The notes beneath the pieces are model-generated. The model ran no database searches. It saw nothing but the letters and a program-made list of their open reading frames with translations, and was not told the origin of the DNA. From NCBI RefSeq assembly GCF_025024155.1, contig NW_026251765.1:186001-250000 (forward strand): a DNA stretch of 64,000 nt. Direction: 5' to 3'. Position numbers and translations under genes: made by a program. How positions within the stretch are numbered: position 1 is the stretch's first letter; each line of letters begins with the position of its first letter. Of this stretch, positions 22,209 through 33,117 are shown in pieces. This stretch comes from Gamsiella multidivaricata. Its lineage: Eukaryota; Mortierellomycota; Mortierellomycetes; Mortierellales; Mortierellaceae.

Positions 22209-23738
22209 AAGGATGTGAGAGAGGAATCAAAAGTTCGTGTTTTGTTGTGCTCCGATTCGAAGGAAGAGAGTGAGAGAGAACATGCAATCGATACCGATGT
22301 TTGCTGCAGGTGGAAAATACAAATATTTATATAGAAAAAAGTGCGAAAAGGGAAAGCGCGAGAAAAGAGAGAGAGAGAGAGATAAAGAAGAAAGAAAAGA
22401 GCGCAAGGCCTTTCTCTCTTTCTTAGGCGAATCTAAATGGGACTAAAAAAATCATAAAAACAGGACTAGATGAACAGCAAAGTGGATTCATGCAGGACCA
22501 CCGGTCATGGTCGTACACGCACAGAAAGACTCTGTCGGCTGCGTGTAATCTAAAGTGCCTGCCCAAGGCTATCCTTAACCTTTTCCCTTCTCTCTCCGTC
22601 TGCCTTGCTGGCCTTCAATTCAATAAAACACCCCAGGAACAGCAACAATAACAATACAGCAACAACAATACAACAAGAATACAACGACAACAACAACCAC
22701 AGCAACAACCTCCAGCTCATCCCTCAATGGGTCCCTCTTTCATCCTTTCATTGACCATCTTATGTACAAATAGTCCTCGGACAACCGTCGGTGAGACACA
22801 AGCAAGAAAATCAAAACAAAAAAAGCAAAAAATAAAATAAAAAAAAATAAAATAAAATAAAAAAGGAAAGAAAATAAAAAGAAAGAGGAGTAAAGACAGG
22901 AACTTTCTTTCGATGTACATGGCATTGAAAAGTGGAGGTTGCAATTGGGATTCGTCTCCCAGGAAGGCGGAGAACAAGATATATGGACAATATGGACAAT
23001 ATGGACAATTTAAAATAGTATTCCAATTCATCGAGCGGACAGAGCTTGATTTGAAACAAACCTTAGCCCAAAAAAAAAATACAAAAGAAAGCAATCTGCG
23101 TCATTGGTCTCAGCATATCTCAGCATACTCTTTTGCATTATATACCACTGGTAGTTTCCCAGTTCACGGCAGGTACCCCATCCAGCTGCTGAGGAAATAC
23201 CCTAATTCAGCATCAAAATGCATCTGGACACTCACAATCGTACATTTGTACATGCGCACCAGACTAATGTACTCGTGAAACTGGGTTCTCTGCTTCCCAT
23301 TCGTTTTCTTGCTGGTGCCTGATTTATAGTATACAATACGGTGCAAAATCGGTTCAATGGTAGCGGATGGCACAATCCTCATGACACAACGGGGCATCCA
23401 TACTACTGGCTCCGAAGCCAGCGGTCCTCTTCGTCATTGAGTGGGCTACGTTTGTGGAGAATAGTATGGCGACGATCGAGGCATTGGTTCCTTGTAAGTG
23501 GGTGATAACACAAAAATCAAAATCATCGATAGCTCGATATATCTCCGGCTAGCTCGCGTCAAACCGTTTATTCATGCGCACAGAATAGACCCTGCGGAAT
23601 AATCGATTTATCCCTTTTTGTTAGTCTCTCTCAGTTCTGCGAAGATGCGCAATACAGAACCGCTTTGATCTTATTCGTACGGCGTACTATGAAGCAGAGC
23701 ATGCGTTCTTCTGTCTGAGATGAAGCGATAAACGCATT

Positions 23739-24090
23739 TTAAACAAACATAGCCAACCTTGCTGTTGACATGGTTCCATAGTTCTGGTTACAGTAGGATT
23801 CGTCCAAATACACAAACACGGCGCCCTTATACCTGTCGGACCGTCGCTCTTGAGAATAGTGCCTCTTGCCCTTGATATCCTCGGTTTCGACGAAAATCCC
23901 TAGTGTTCCCGACATCCTGATAATGGAACAAAAGATGGGAACACGCTGTAAAGCCCTGCCATTTGAACCCAATGGTGGCCTCAATGACGTTATAGAGCTG
24001 GGGGGATATACACAAAACCAATCTGAAAAGGATCATCCATATCATATTGTGCCATCCCAGCCCAGGAGCTCGTTCTCTCCTTTCACACAC
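23739..24090 (-). pseudogene. possible degenerate transposase fragment (DDE_3-like)
   Basis: Overlapping minus-strand frames contain a coding-looking stretch ending in AVFVYLDESYCNQNY. The string YLDESYCN resembles the segment around the first or second catalytic acid of IS630/Tc1-type DDE transposases in fungi. The surrounding frames break off: the upstream part lies in another frame and a stop follows about 15 residues later. I see no terminal inverted repeats. The assignment rests on one short motif and could be chance. Confidence 0.3.
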
Positions 24091-24559
24091 AACTATGAAA
24101 GATACTCAGTGGTAACTCATACATCAACAAAAAATAATAATAATAATGGAGTGTAAGGAAGGGCCCCTCTACGCTCTCTCGCCTCAACAAGCAGTTGCAA
24201 AGCAACATGGCCAAAGGATGCGTTCCTCCTGGGGGAGAATCCTCAACCAACTTTTCTCAATGGTGCTGTGATGAACGGATCTTGCGTCTCCGCTATAATT
24301 CTTTAGTGAGATTCGTATGCTCTTTTCCCTCAGCGAAGGATCGGTAGCCAATTTACTTGTGTGTGCTTCATAATAACTATATATCACAGAAAAGTTGGTA
24401 TCTATAATTTATGGGACTCCAGAAGATGGCCTGAAATTGGGTCGTTGAGCGAGACGTCTTATTTAGCAGTCATTTCAAACAAGCCATCAGGCGGCCGCTC
24501 CTCCTTGGGCAAAGGCGGGAACTTTTTTCTGCTACAGCTTCGCCTCGACATCCAATCCA

Positions 24560-24639
24560 CGACACACACACACACCCCATTCACGACAGACACACCCCAT
24601 TCACGACAGGCACCCCTCATTCACGACAGACACATCTCC
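24560..24639. repeat. 20-bp minisatellite in the ING leader
   Basis: Four copies with an exact 20-base period. The last three copies start at 24580, 24600 and 24620 with TTCACGACAG, and the first copy is imperfect. It ends about 10 bases before the ING start codon, so it is in the 5' UTR or core promoter. Confidence 0.85.
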
Positions 24640-24648
24640 ATACACATC

Positions 24649-26290
24649 ATGAAGGCCTCAGGATCATCGGTAACCAGGGCGGCAGAGTCTCTTGCCTACC
24701 TCGAGGATTACCTCGACAGTAAGTTCTCGTTTTTGCTCTCGCCTCAACAGAAACACACAGCTCCTGAGGAACTAATGCCTGGGCAACGAGACACACACAC
24801 GCTCACTCTCTCACTCACTCTCTCTTTCTTAAATGCACTCTATGCAGCCGTCGAGTCGCTACCTCTGGAGCTCCAACGCCAATTCACGTTGATGCAAGAC
24901 TTGGATGCGAAAGCGCAATGTAGGCCAAGACTTTTGTTTTTCCTGCTTTATGCATAATATGGGAGTGGGAAGAAATATTCGGGAGCTATGCGCTCTTACT
25001 CATTCTGTTTACCACCTTATGGATTCCTCTTGACCTTATAGCAATCATGGCACAAGTGGGTGTCAAGGCAGCAGAGTTCATCGACAATGTTCAGACGTGT
25101 ACTCCTAAGGAAAGAATCAAGATGCTCCAGTCACTGAACGAGATGCTGGTCGAGAGTTTAAGACAGGGCGAGGAAAAGGTTGCACTGGCAACAGCAGCCT
25201 ACGATGTCGTACGTATTTCTTCCCAGGGGTTAAATCAACGAATAGTGACTACTCTGCCTCAACGGACACTCGCCCGATCTTCCACCAATCCTACTGAACG
25301 CCACCATACATATGCGATCCTTCATGCTCTTTTGCTGGATAGGTGGATCGACACGTCAGGCGACTGGATGATGATCTGCAAAAGTACGAAGATGAACAGA
25401 TGATCGGTCCGGGACGACTTGGCAACACCAGCTCTTCAGCTTCTGGAGCAACTGCAGCTGATCGCAAGGACGAATCCTCCAATGCTGCCACATCAGCCAA
25501 CACAACATCCAACAAGAAAAGTAAGGATACGTCTACGTTTTGTCTTGGCAGGGATCGGTCTCTTCACTGCAACGGAGGCTAATTCAATGCATTTCTGCCA
25601 TCACTATCATTAGGCACATCTTCTTTGACGCAGGACGCACCATCAACCAAGAGTAAGTGGATATTAGAAGGAAAAATATTGATTACCTATGGAACCTATT
25701 GACTATCTCAGTTACTTACTATCTAGCGCTTGATTTTCGAAAATCAATAGGAAAAAACAAAGCGCAGAGCAACAGCAACAACGGCAACAGCAACGCCGCC
25801 GCCCCAACTACATCTTCAGAGAAACGCAAAGCGGTAGGATCGTCAGGCAGCTCCAAGGTTGCCAAGAAAACGTATGTTCAGCACTTGTATTTTTAATTTT
25901 ATCGCATGGGAGGTTTCTATGTGTGGGAATAAGCCATTCTGTCTCAGTACGTCAAGCTAACTGCCTGCCACCACCATCTAGGCCTTCGTTTGCGGAACTT
26001 CCCATCGACCCCAACGAACCACTTTACTGTTATTGTCAACAGGTGTCTTACGGAGAGATGGTGGCTTGTGACAATGGAGACGTAAGTGGCAGCAGCGCAT
26101 TCTGACATGTGTCGATGCTTCTGGAAGACATTATCGTAATAGCTTTATTAACAATGATTGATTCCTTCATCGATGATAGTGCGAGATCGAGTGGTTCCAT
26201 TTGTCGTGCGCTGGCCTCAAAGCACCACCCAAAGGAAAGTGGTACTGCAAGGACTGTTCACAGAAATCGAAGAAGCCTCAGAAGAAATAG
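24649..26290 (+). CDS. ING-family PHD-finger protein (Pho23/Yng2/Png1 type)
   Basis: Eight exons: 24649-24718, 24848-24919, 25042-25208, 25343-25520, 25614-25652, 25751-25871, 25982-26081, 26180-26290. All phases agree; 285 residues. The N-terminal ING helical domain ([18 protein letters not shown]...FTLMQDLD) binds a partner in histone acetyltransferase or deacetylase complexes. A Ser/Asn/Ala-rich linker follows. The C-terminal PHD finger is a complete C4HC3: C232, C234, C245, C250, H256, C259, C272, C275. The methyl-lysine cage residues known from ING2 are present (Y231 and W254, in a [11 protein letters not shown] context), so H3K4me3 reading is expected. A basic tail SKKPQKK ends it. Which complex it serves (NuA4, NuA3 or Rpd3L) cannot be told here. 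Confidence 0.93.
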
Positions 26291-26381
26291 GACCGGATTC
26301 CCGGGGTCCGTCCGTCATCTACTTTACATTATCGTGATATTACGATCAGCTTTTTTTTTTTCCCTTTTTTTTTTCTCTTTT

Positions 26382-26387
26382 AATAAA
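26382..26387 (+). terminator. AATAAA polyadenylation signal (ING gene)
   Basis: Hexamer 92 bases after the ING stop, following T-rich runs. Confidence 0.5.
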
Positions 26388-26445
26388 ATTAATGTTTAAA
26401 TGATACATTGTTGCAACCGGAAGTGACATGCGGAAGAGGATGCAA

Positions 26446-28347
26446 TCAGTTTCGAAGCACCACTGGCACTATCTCGGACGCGGAGAAAGTCAAGCATTAA
26501 TATGTAGTTTTGAACGCGACATGTTGACTCGAAAATGATGGTGTCGGAGGGAACTTACAAACAATACAGACGACCAGAATCATAAGCAGAATCATCGTAC
26601 AAGGCCGCGGCCTCCGGAATGCGCTCCAGACGATATATTTTGGCAGACCATATCGTCTTGGATCCCACCAAGAGCGTTCTTTACACCGCCTCTTGCCTTC
26701 ATGACACAAATCTAGCGATGCCAACCCCTCGGCCTCAAGTTGGCGTCGAATCTCAGAGTCCAGATTCTCGGGTCCTGGGAAGGCCTGTAAAGGGTAACGA
26801 CGTCGACCTGGTCGAGATTGTTTGGTAATATGACTTGGCGGCGCTGTGTCCTCAGAATCCTTTTTGGTTCCAGTCATGGCAAGGATGTATGTATCGGTCG
26901 ACCGATGTCTGGGCGCAGCAGTTGCACCCGCTGCGGGCCGGGTGACGCTCCTTCCTTCGGCACCCAAAGTCGTGCTGAGCATGATCGGTGCGGATCGTGA
27001 CCTTTGAGTGACATTCTCTGTCTCATTGTCGTGCGAGCCTTCTTCAGCTGTACCTGTACCTTCGTTCGCGCTGTGGCTCGTGCTCTGATATTTTGAGGAT
27101 TCCCTTACAAGCCCACTGAACAGCTGTGGCACGGCTTGAAGCTGGGTCGATAAGAAATCTATGGTGGAAGAAGTACCCCGATGGACCACATTGACGGCCG
27201 CAGGCGCGATCGTATCCGTCAAGTAGTCAAGCGTCGCCTGACCTGTGAACACAACGAGCTCAGTGAATCGCCCGACTGCAGCGCTGCCTCGGTGACTAAA
27301 ACCTGCAGCCGTATCTTCTTCCACTCGGCTGTCGTCCGGTCGGACTTGGTTTTGGCGAGATATTAAAGAGGTATTGGGCGAGACGATCATAGAATTGTAC
27401 CAGGATCCAGCAATTGTGGATTGATAGACCGATGGTAAGAATCGCGAGTGATGACGGTACCAAGATGGAGACGGAAGCTCTGGTGCATCTGCTTCTAAGG
27501 GTTGCGAAGGATCTTTGTCGATCTCGGATGTGCCCATGCGATGAACGCTCCTGCCACGCGTTTCTCGGAGATGTACCTCGGGCAGCGGCTGCTCCGCACT
27601 ATCAAGGATCACCGATTCAGTATGAAGTGTGGATGTATCCAGGATCTGAGGTCCCATAGCAGCTGCAGTTACAGTGGTAGAGTTATTCTGAGCCGGAAGC
27701 CATTGAGAGAAGAACGGAGCTGCGGCGCGTATGGCAGCCTCTGTCAAGGATGGATGGAACCAGCTCGTACGCGCCTCTCTGCTGACTGAAGGCTCGTCGA
27801 TCATCTCGGGGGTGTCCGTCGTATTCTCGCCACTGCTATAACTGAGGTCAGTTTGGACCTGAAGGCCACTGATGGCTTCGTGAGATGCTGATCCTTGTAG
27901 CCACGTTCCTAGTGCTTGCTGTCGATCTGAAAGCCTTGTTTCCATCACCGTAAAAAGTGGCGCCACTTTCTCAGGTTGTTTGTTAACGTCCTTCTCCTCA
28001 CCTTGGCTGCTTTGCGAGCTTTTGTCATGTCTTTTGATATTTTCACTCGCCTCGACGTTATCCTCATCCTTGATGTCAATATAGAGGGAGTTGACCGTCT
28101 TGAAGCTCTCCGAGTCGCTGTCATGGCTCCATTTCATGTCACTGCTGGCGAGATCGCTCTCTTCTTCTTGTGCAGATCTGAGTGTCGAATTGTGAAGCAT
28201 GGTGTGGTCAGTGTGCTGGGAGGGTATAGGTGGACAGATGGACGCACACCCGAATTCTACTCTCGTTAAGCCTGTGGGGTTGCGCCTGGAGTGAATCGAA
28301 TCGCCTGAGAGAGTAGGGGAGGATGGGGTAGGGTTGACTCGCAACAT
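26446..28347 (-). CDS. unrecognised Ser/Thr-rich protein with C-terminal membrane segment
   Basis: Main exon 28347-26559 (minus strand), then a probable short last exon 26468-26446 joined in phase 1, giving about 603 residues. Without splicing the frame continues past a good GTAAGT donor to a stop at 26497. I recognise no family. The first 330 residues are Ser/Thr/Glu-rich and probably disordered. A less polar part (about 360-420) has helices such as AVGRFTELVVFTGQATLDYLTDTIAPAAVNVV that could be amphipathic. Near the end a tryptophan/arginine-rich patch (RSWWDPRRYGLPKYIVWSAFRRPRPC) precedes one hydrophobic segment (MILLMILVVCIV), suggesting a tail anchor. The start is uncertain: the ATG at 28347 gives the longest ATG reading, and the ATG at 28200 is an alternative. 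It lies tail-to-tail with the ING gene. Confidence 0.55.
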
Positions 28348-30884
28348 GGACGAGGTATATGGTGCAAAGTAACAGGTGTGGCCAATCAAGAGGAATGACC
28401 AAGGTGCTCTCGGGATCCTGTGTCTGCTTGAGGGATCGTCAATTGCAGCAGGGAGTTGTTCTTTTGTAGCGCAAACGCGTCACTGAGCCTAGGTTGTGGA
28501 TGGATGGATGAAAGAGAGAAAAAAAGAGGTAGCCAAAAAAAAAAAAAAAAAAAAGGCAAGCGAGGAAAATACATACTACTGGCGGGGCCTTGCCCATGGA
28601 TCCTTGTCTAATCCTTCCCCTCATAAGAACCACCGACAACGCACAAGAAATGTATAAAAATCGCAGCCATCGTCGGAGCAAACACCACCACTGATCGTGA
28701 TAAATTAGCGCTGGGCATTGCAGTGGTTCTCCTCGTTGGAGATGACGTTGTAGTAATTGTCTACATTGTATATTATTCCCTACTTATATAGTGCAGCGCA
28801 TTTTGGCGTCCATCTTCGCAACTGGCGCGTTTAATTCGCCTAGGGCAGATGACAATATTTCCTGGTCACGATGTACACATGCACATACAGACATGTAGAT
28901 GTGACGCGCGCTCCCGCTGCTCGGCAAGTATCTTGAGATGGACGGGCAGTCATCATTTAATATGGTTTATTTGATCCCGTCTATCCCGCCATCACTGGTA
29001 TGCAGGACGACACGATCCCCCCCAATGACATGTGTGCCTACCCATGTTCGTAGAGCAAAATAAGAAGGAAGGGTCCATGCATTCATTCCCTGGGAGAGAG
29101 AACATTCCAGCGCGCAATCAACGGTAATGAGGCATGCACTGCACGGGAGATCGATCTCAATTTTGTTTTTCTCCTATGCCGGACCTGCATGTGTGAGTGT
29201 ATGCATGCCGTCCCTGCCATAGATCAAACAGAGGGAGAGCTGGCTTTGAATTACAAACCACAGCAGACAGCTCTTCCAGCTATTTTTTTTTTCAAATCGT
29301 GGACCCCTGATTATCCCGATTCGTTCCTTCGCAAGAGCTACACAGTAGCCTACAGTATGCGCCACGAAATTGACGCTTGGCGTCTTTTCTTTTGTCTCTG
29401 TCATTTGTTGTATGCGAACTTTTGAGCAGCGGGACCTTGATTGATCAGGGGCCCTATCGCGTTCTCCGCCACTCTGGGACGATGCTGTGTCTATCTTTCT
29501 TTGTCGATGTTGATGTCAATGTTTGTTGTTGACAAAGGTGATAGAATCCCCAAGTATCCGAAGCCTGGCGTACCCGATGTTGGTGCCCCAGTCCTACTAT
29601 AGTTCAATAGGGACTAAAAAAAAATAAAATCGCGCCCGTCTGCCTTTCAAACAGATCAAGGTTGTTTGTTTTGATGTCGTTGGAGCTATTATCCATAGAG
29701 CCCTCGCGTTTTTTTTTTTGGTTTTTTGTTTTGTTCGCTGTACCTGAACTGTGCTGTAAGAATGACGGACGAAAAAAGTAAGACAGCTGGACAACGACCG
29801 ATAGTTTTTGGTCTGGGCTCTTGTACCCTGCTTTTTGCCTTGCCCAGTGCGCCAATGCATAATTTCTAATGAAGAAGACATGGACCGGAATGGCATTGTC
29901 CACGGTACATGTATGTGAGGCAGAGGAAGGTAGAGGATGATCGGTGGTGTTCATTCTCGAACGCGTTATTTCCATTTTTCAAAAATTCAGGAACAAGGAG
30001 AGAAAGGAGGTGAACTCAATTGTCAGAGATACCAAAAAGCGTTACTTCAACAGGAGAGAGGCTACCCAGGTGGACCAACTAGTCCGCAGTGAAGATAGGC
30101 GGAGATAAACATTCGTTTCCTCGCCTCCATTACACCATCGTCTTCCTTCTTCATTGCGGACGCAACAAAGGTCGACCCAACATTCACAGGATCCTGTTGT
30201 TCCCATCCTAGCAAGGCTTGTTAGGTTAATGCCTAAGCACCTGTGTCACCAAAAGATAATGAAGACGCTTCCTGTTGTTTGTTCTCCCCCGTCCATTTTC
30301 TTTTCTCGTAACGGTCCAAACTCAGTGGATCTTGGTCCGGGCACTTCTCAAAAATCCCAGTGCAATCAACAAACAACACAAACAAACAATGGAATACGAC
30401 TCTCTATACTAGGTCGCATCTTGTATATGTAACTGGGAAGCGTAGGGAGACTGTTCCAACTGATCCCATTACTCTACCTCCCAACAGGAAGCATCTACTG
30501 CATGTTGCCATCCCATCTCGTGCTGAGGAAGAATACATCACTGCAGTGTAATCCCTTGCATACCAGAGAACCAGCGCTCCTTGTTCATCTTCCAGCCCTG
30601 TACCTGATCTAGGGGAAAATTAATTCGAGACGCGTTTATTCCGCCTTTTTCATGCCTACACACATGTTATAGCCCTGTAATTTATCTGGACCAACGGTAG
30701 ATGGAGCGGCAAAACTGTCCTAGATGAAGGTAAATTGGTAAGGTATGGGCACATAGGCCTTGCTTAGCGCATGTGTAAACAGAAATGTTTAAAATTTCGA
30801 CTCATGGGGAGAGATGGGGCATCGGAATGCCTTTGATATCGCGTGGGCGTTTGCAGTGGGATGGCCGGATCTGACAATGAATTT

Positions 30885-30915
<31 letters not shown>

Positions 30916-31686
30916 CAAAATGAAGGGTATCTCGCTCAATGGTTGGGTCGACCTATTCAATCGATAGATCGTTTCTAGACAAGTAGATGAGGATCGATAG
31001 TTCAACTACAATTACCGTTTTAATTTTTGATGTTTGCCACTGCGACATAGTCATTATTACAATTACGCATAAAGTCAAGGCATGGGCTCTCTTCAGTCTC
31101 ACGTTTATTCCGCCGTGTCATAATAAATTCATTTGTTCAAGGAGAAGATTGATAGCCGTTTGCCGAGCAATACCACAGCAACAATAACAACAACAACGAC
31201 AACAACAGGTAGTCTAGCATCTAACAAAAACGTGGGTCATCAACTCATTTTCAACCCATTCTCAGCGGTATGGCCAAATTTTTTCAACAGCCGCATCGCA
31301 TTTGTGGACGATCCCCCTGCTCTGAAATGGGCCCTGATCCGGAAAAATGAGATGAAACGACTACATTCACATCAGACAGATGTCAAGGGTCAAATGTCAG
31401 TGCCTAATGTATTCACATTAGCATCGCCACTCCAAAATGTCCTCCTTGACCCCTGCCCCAGTCCTAACGAACTATGGTAATTACCTTGCTGACATTCTTT
31501 TTCTTTCACATAAATACCCAAGCGATCCAGCCCTCTTTTTTTCTTTCTTCATCTACACCAACAGATACATCCTCATCATCTCTAATACGCAGCTACATTC
31601 CTCTAATACCACCACGCGTACATATTCCTCATTATCCTCACACTTTTGTATTACTCCCTCTCCCACACACGCACACATATAAAAAA
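28348..31686. other. large intergenic region, no gene recognised
   Basis: About 3.3 kb of divergent upstream sequence between the unrecognised membrane-segment gene (minus) and the expansin-like gene (plus). It contains several long A or T homopolymers (for example 28530-28552 and 30885-30915) and many short frames without family features. An ATAAATA box lies near 31510, and the final 100 bases before the expansin-like ATG are C/A-rich. I could not assemble any spliced gene here. Confidence 0.4.
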
Positions 31687-32250
31687 ATGAAGTTTGCTCA
31701 GCTTTCGATCTATGTCTTTGTCGCGATCTTCGCGATCCTCGCTGCGACCTCAGAGGCCAAGTTGTCTGCCAAGATTGGCCAGAAGTCCAGCGGCAAGTCG
31801 ACTTGGTTTGACGGCCACGATCTCAAGGGGGTAAGATTTCTTTCCTAGACTACGCGTTTCGATCCTCTCCTGCATCTCCTCATCTGTATGCGCACTTAAA
31901 TTTAACTCAATTCCATATTCTTTCTTACATTTAAGGCTGCATGCTACGGTGATATCTTGAACAAGGACGTCGACGCTCAGGACAGCTGGCACATTGGTGC
32001 CATGAGGCTGTCGAGCATCAGCGGTGGTGAACGCGCCGGCTGCTTCCAATGTGCCAAGGTCACTGCCAACCGTCGCTCGGTCATCGTCCGTATCATCGAC
32101 GACTGCACATCATGCTCTCAAGGCCAGATCGATCTCACCTCCTCGGCCTTCAAGATCCTTGCTCCCCTCAAGCAGGGTGTCGTCAAGATGCAGTTCGAGT
32201 GGGTTCGTTGCCCCTCCAGTGGCAAATGGCCCAAGAGCCCTGCTCCCAAG

Positions 32251-32256
<6 letters not shown>
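31687..32256 (+). CDS. secreted expansin-like (RlpA-like double-psi beta-barrel) protein
   Basis: Two exons, 31687-31830 and 31936-32256 (phase 0), encode 154 residues. Residues 1-24 are a signal peptide (IYVFVAIFAILAATSEA). The mature part is a single double-psi beta-barrel: STWFDGHDLKGAACYGD near the start, GCFQCAKVT, then VRIIDDCTSCSQGQIDLTSSAFKIL, a typical DPBB arrangement with an aspartate in the IDDC turn and ILAPLKQGVVKMQFEWVRC at the end. There is no second expansin domain, so it is a short expansin-related or cerato-platanin-neighbour type, as is common in fungi. Such proteins loosen or bind wall polysaccharides non-hydrolytically. A poly(A) run of about 35 bases follows the stop immediately. 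Confidence 0.85.
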
Positions 32257-32292
<36 letters not shown>

Positions 32293-33117
32293 GTTCATCC
32301 ATATCCATTCAGAAAGACGGAGGATGACGATGACTCTATAGATGATTCTACTCCAATCGGTTTCCCTTTTTTTTTTTATGGATTCGAAGGCTGGTCTTTC
32401 TCTTCCCTTGGGACCTTGTTCTGCCCCCCTCTTCATATACAATATCCACACACATCCATTTTTTGTTCCATAGATATACAGCTTCAGTCGACCCTCTCCC
32501 TTTCTCTTGGGTCGCTCCGGCACACACACACACACACACACCTTTTTGTAATTACATCCAGCACTTCATTCACATTCTTAATCGCACTTTTCCCATCATT
32601 TATCTTGCAAAGCACAGCTGCATAATAAAAGCATAACACAAAAACGATACAAATATTAGGCATTAGGCTCACTTTAAAGGTTGATGATATCGAGAAGTGG
32701 ACACATAAAAAAGGGAACACCGGATGCAAGAATGGCACGCGACCTCTGAATTTTTTTATTTATTTGAAATGGCATTTTGTTTAGATGAAACGAATCCCGA
32801 GGGGAGAGGGGGGGGGGGGAGCATATGAAATCACTTTGCCTTTTCGTTCTGGCTTCGATATTTGGTAGATTCAAGTGTGTTTTTCAGCGCAATACTTTTT
32901 GTTTTGGAAACGAAACGAGACCCATGGGGGAGGCATTTTAGGAGGAAGGAACGCAAAGAAGGTTTATTACGGACGATTAGGGATGCCTTTTGAAAAAAAA
33001 AAAATGAAAAATGAAAAATGAAAAATGAACTATGTTACAGAAATCGAACGAGAGTAGGAGAGGGACGAGAAACGAAAAAAGAAAGCCAAAAAGACAAAAA
33101 AAAACCCAGCTCTGCTC
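32257..33117. other. convergent 3' ends
   Basis: Tail-to-tail spacer between the expansin-like gene and FKS1. It opens with about 35 A's, contains a CA microsatellite near 32521-32540 and G-rich run near 32805-32820. No gene seen. Confidence 0.5.

Larger units (their letters stand above)
21927..24559. other. large intergenic region
   Basis: About 2.6 kb between the starts of the zinc-cluster gene (minus) and the ING gene (plus). It holds CT-rich leader sequence of the former, AC-rich and A-rich low-complexity DNA near 22620-22900, a 9-bp triplication (ATATGGACA) at 22980-23009, and a degenerate minus-strand frame at 23739-24090 described separately. No intact gene seen. Confidence 0.45.
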
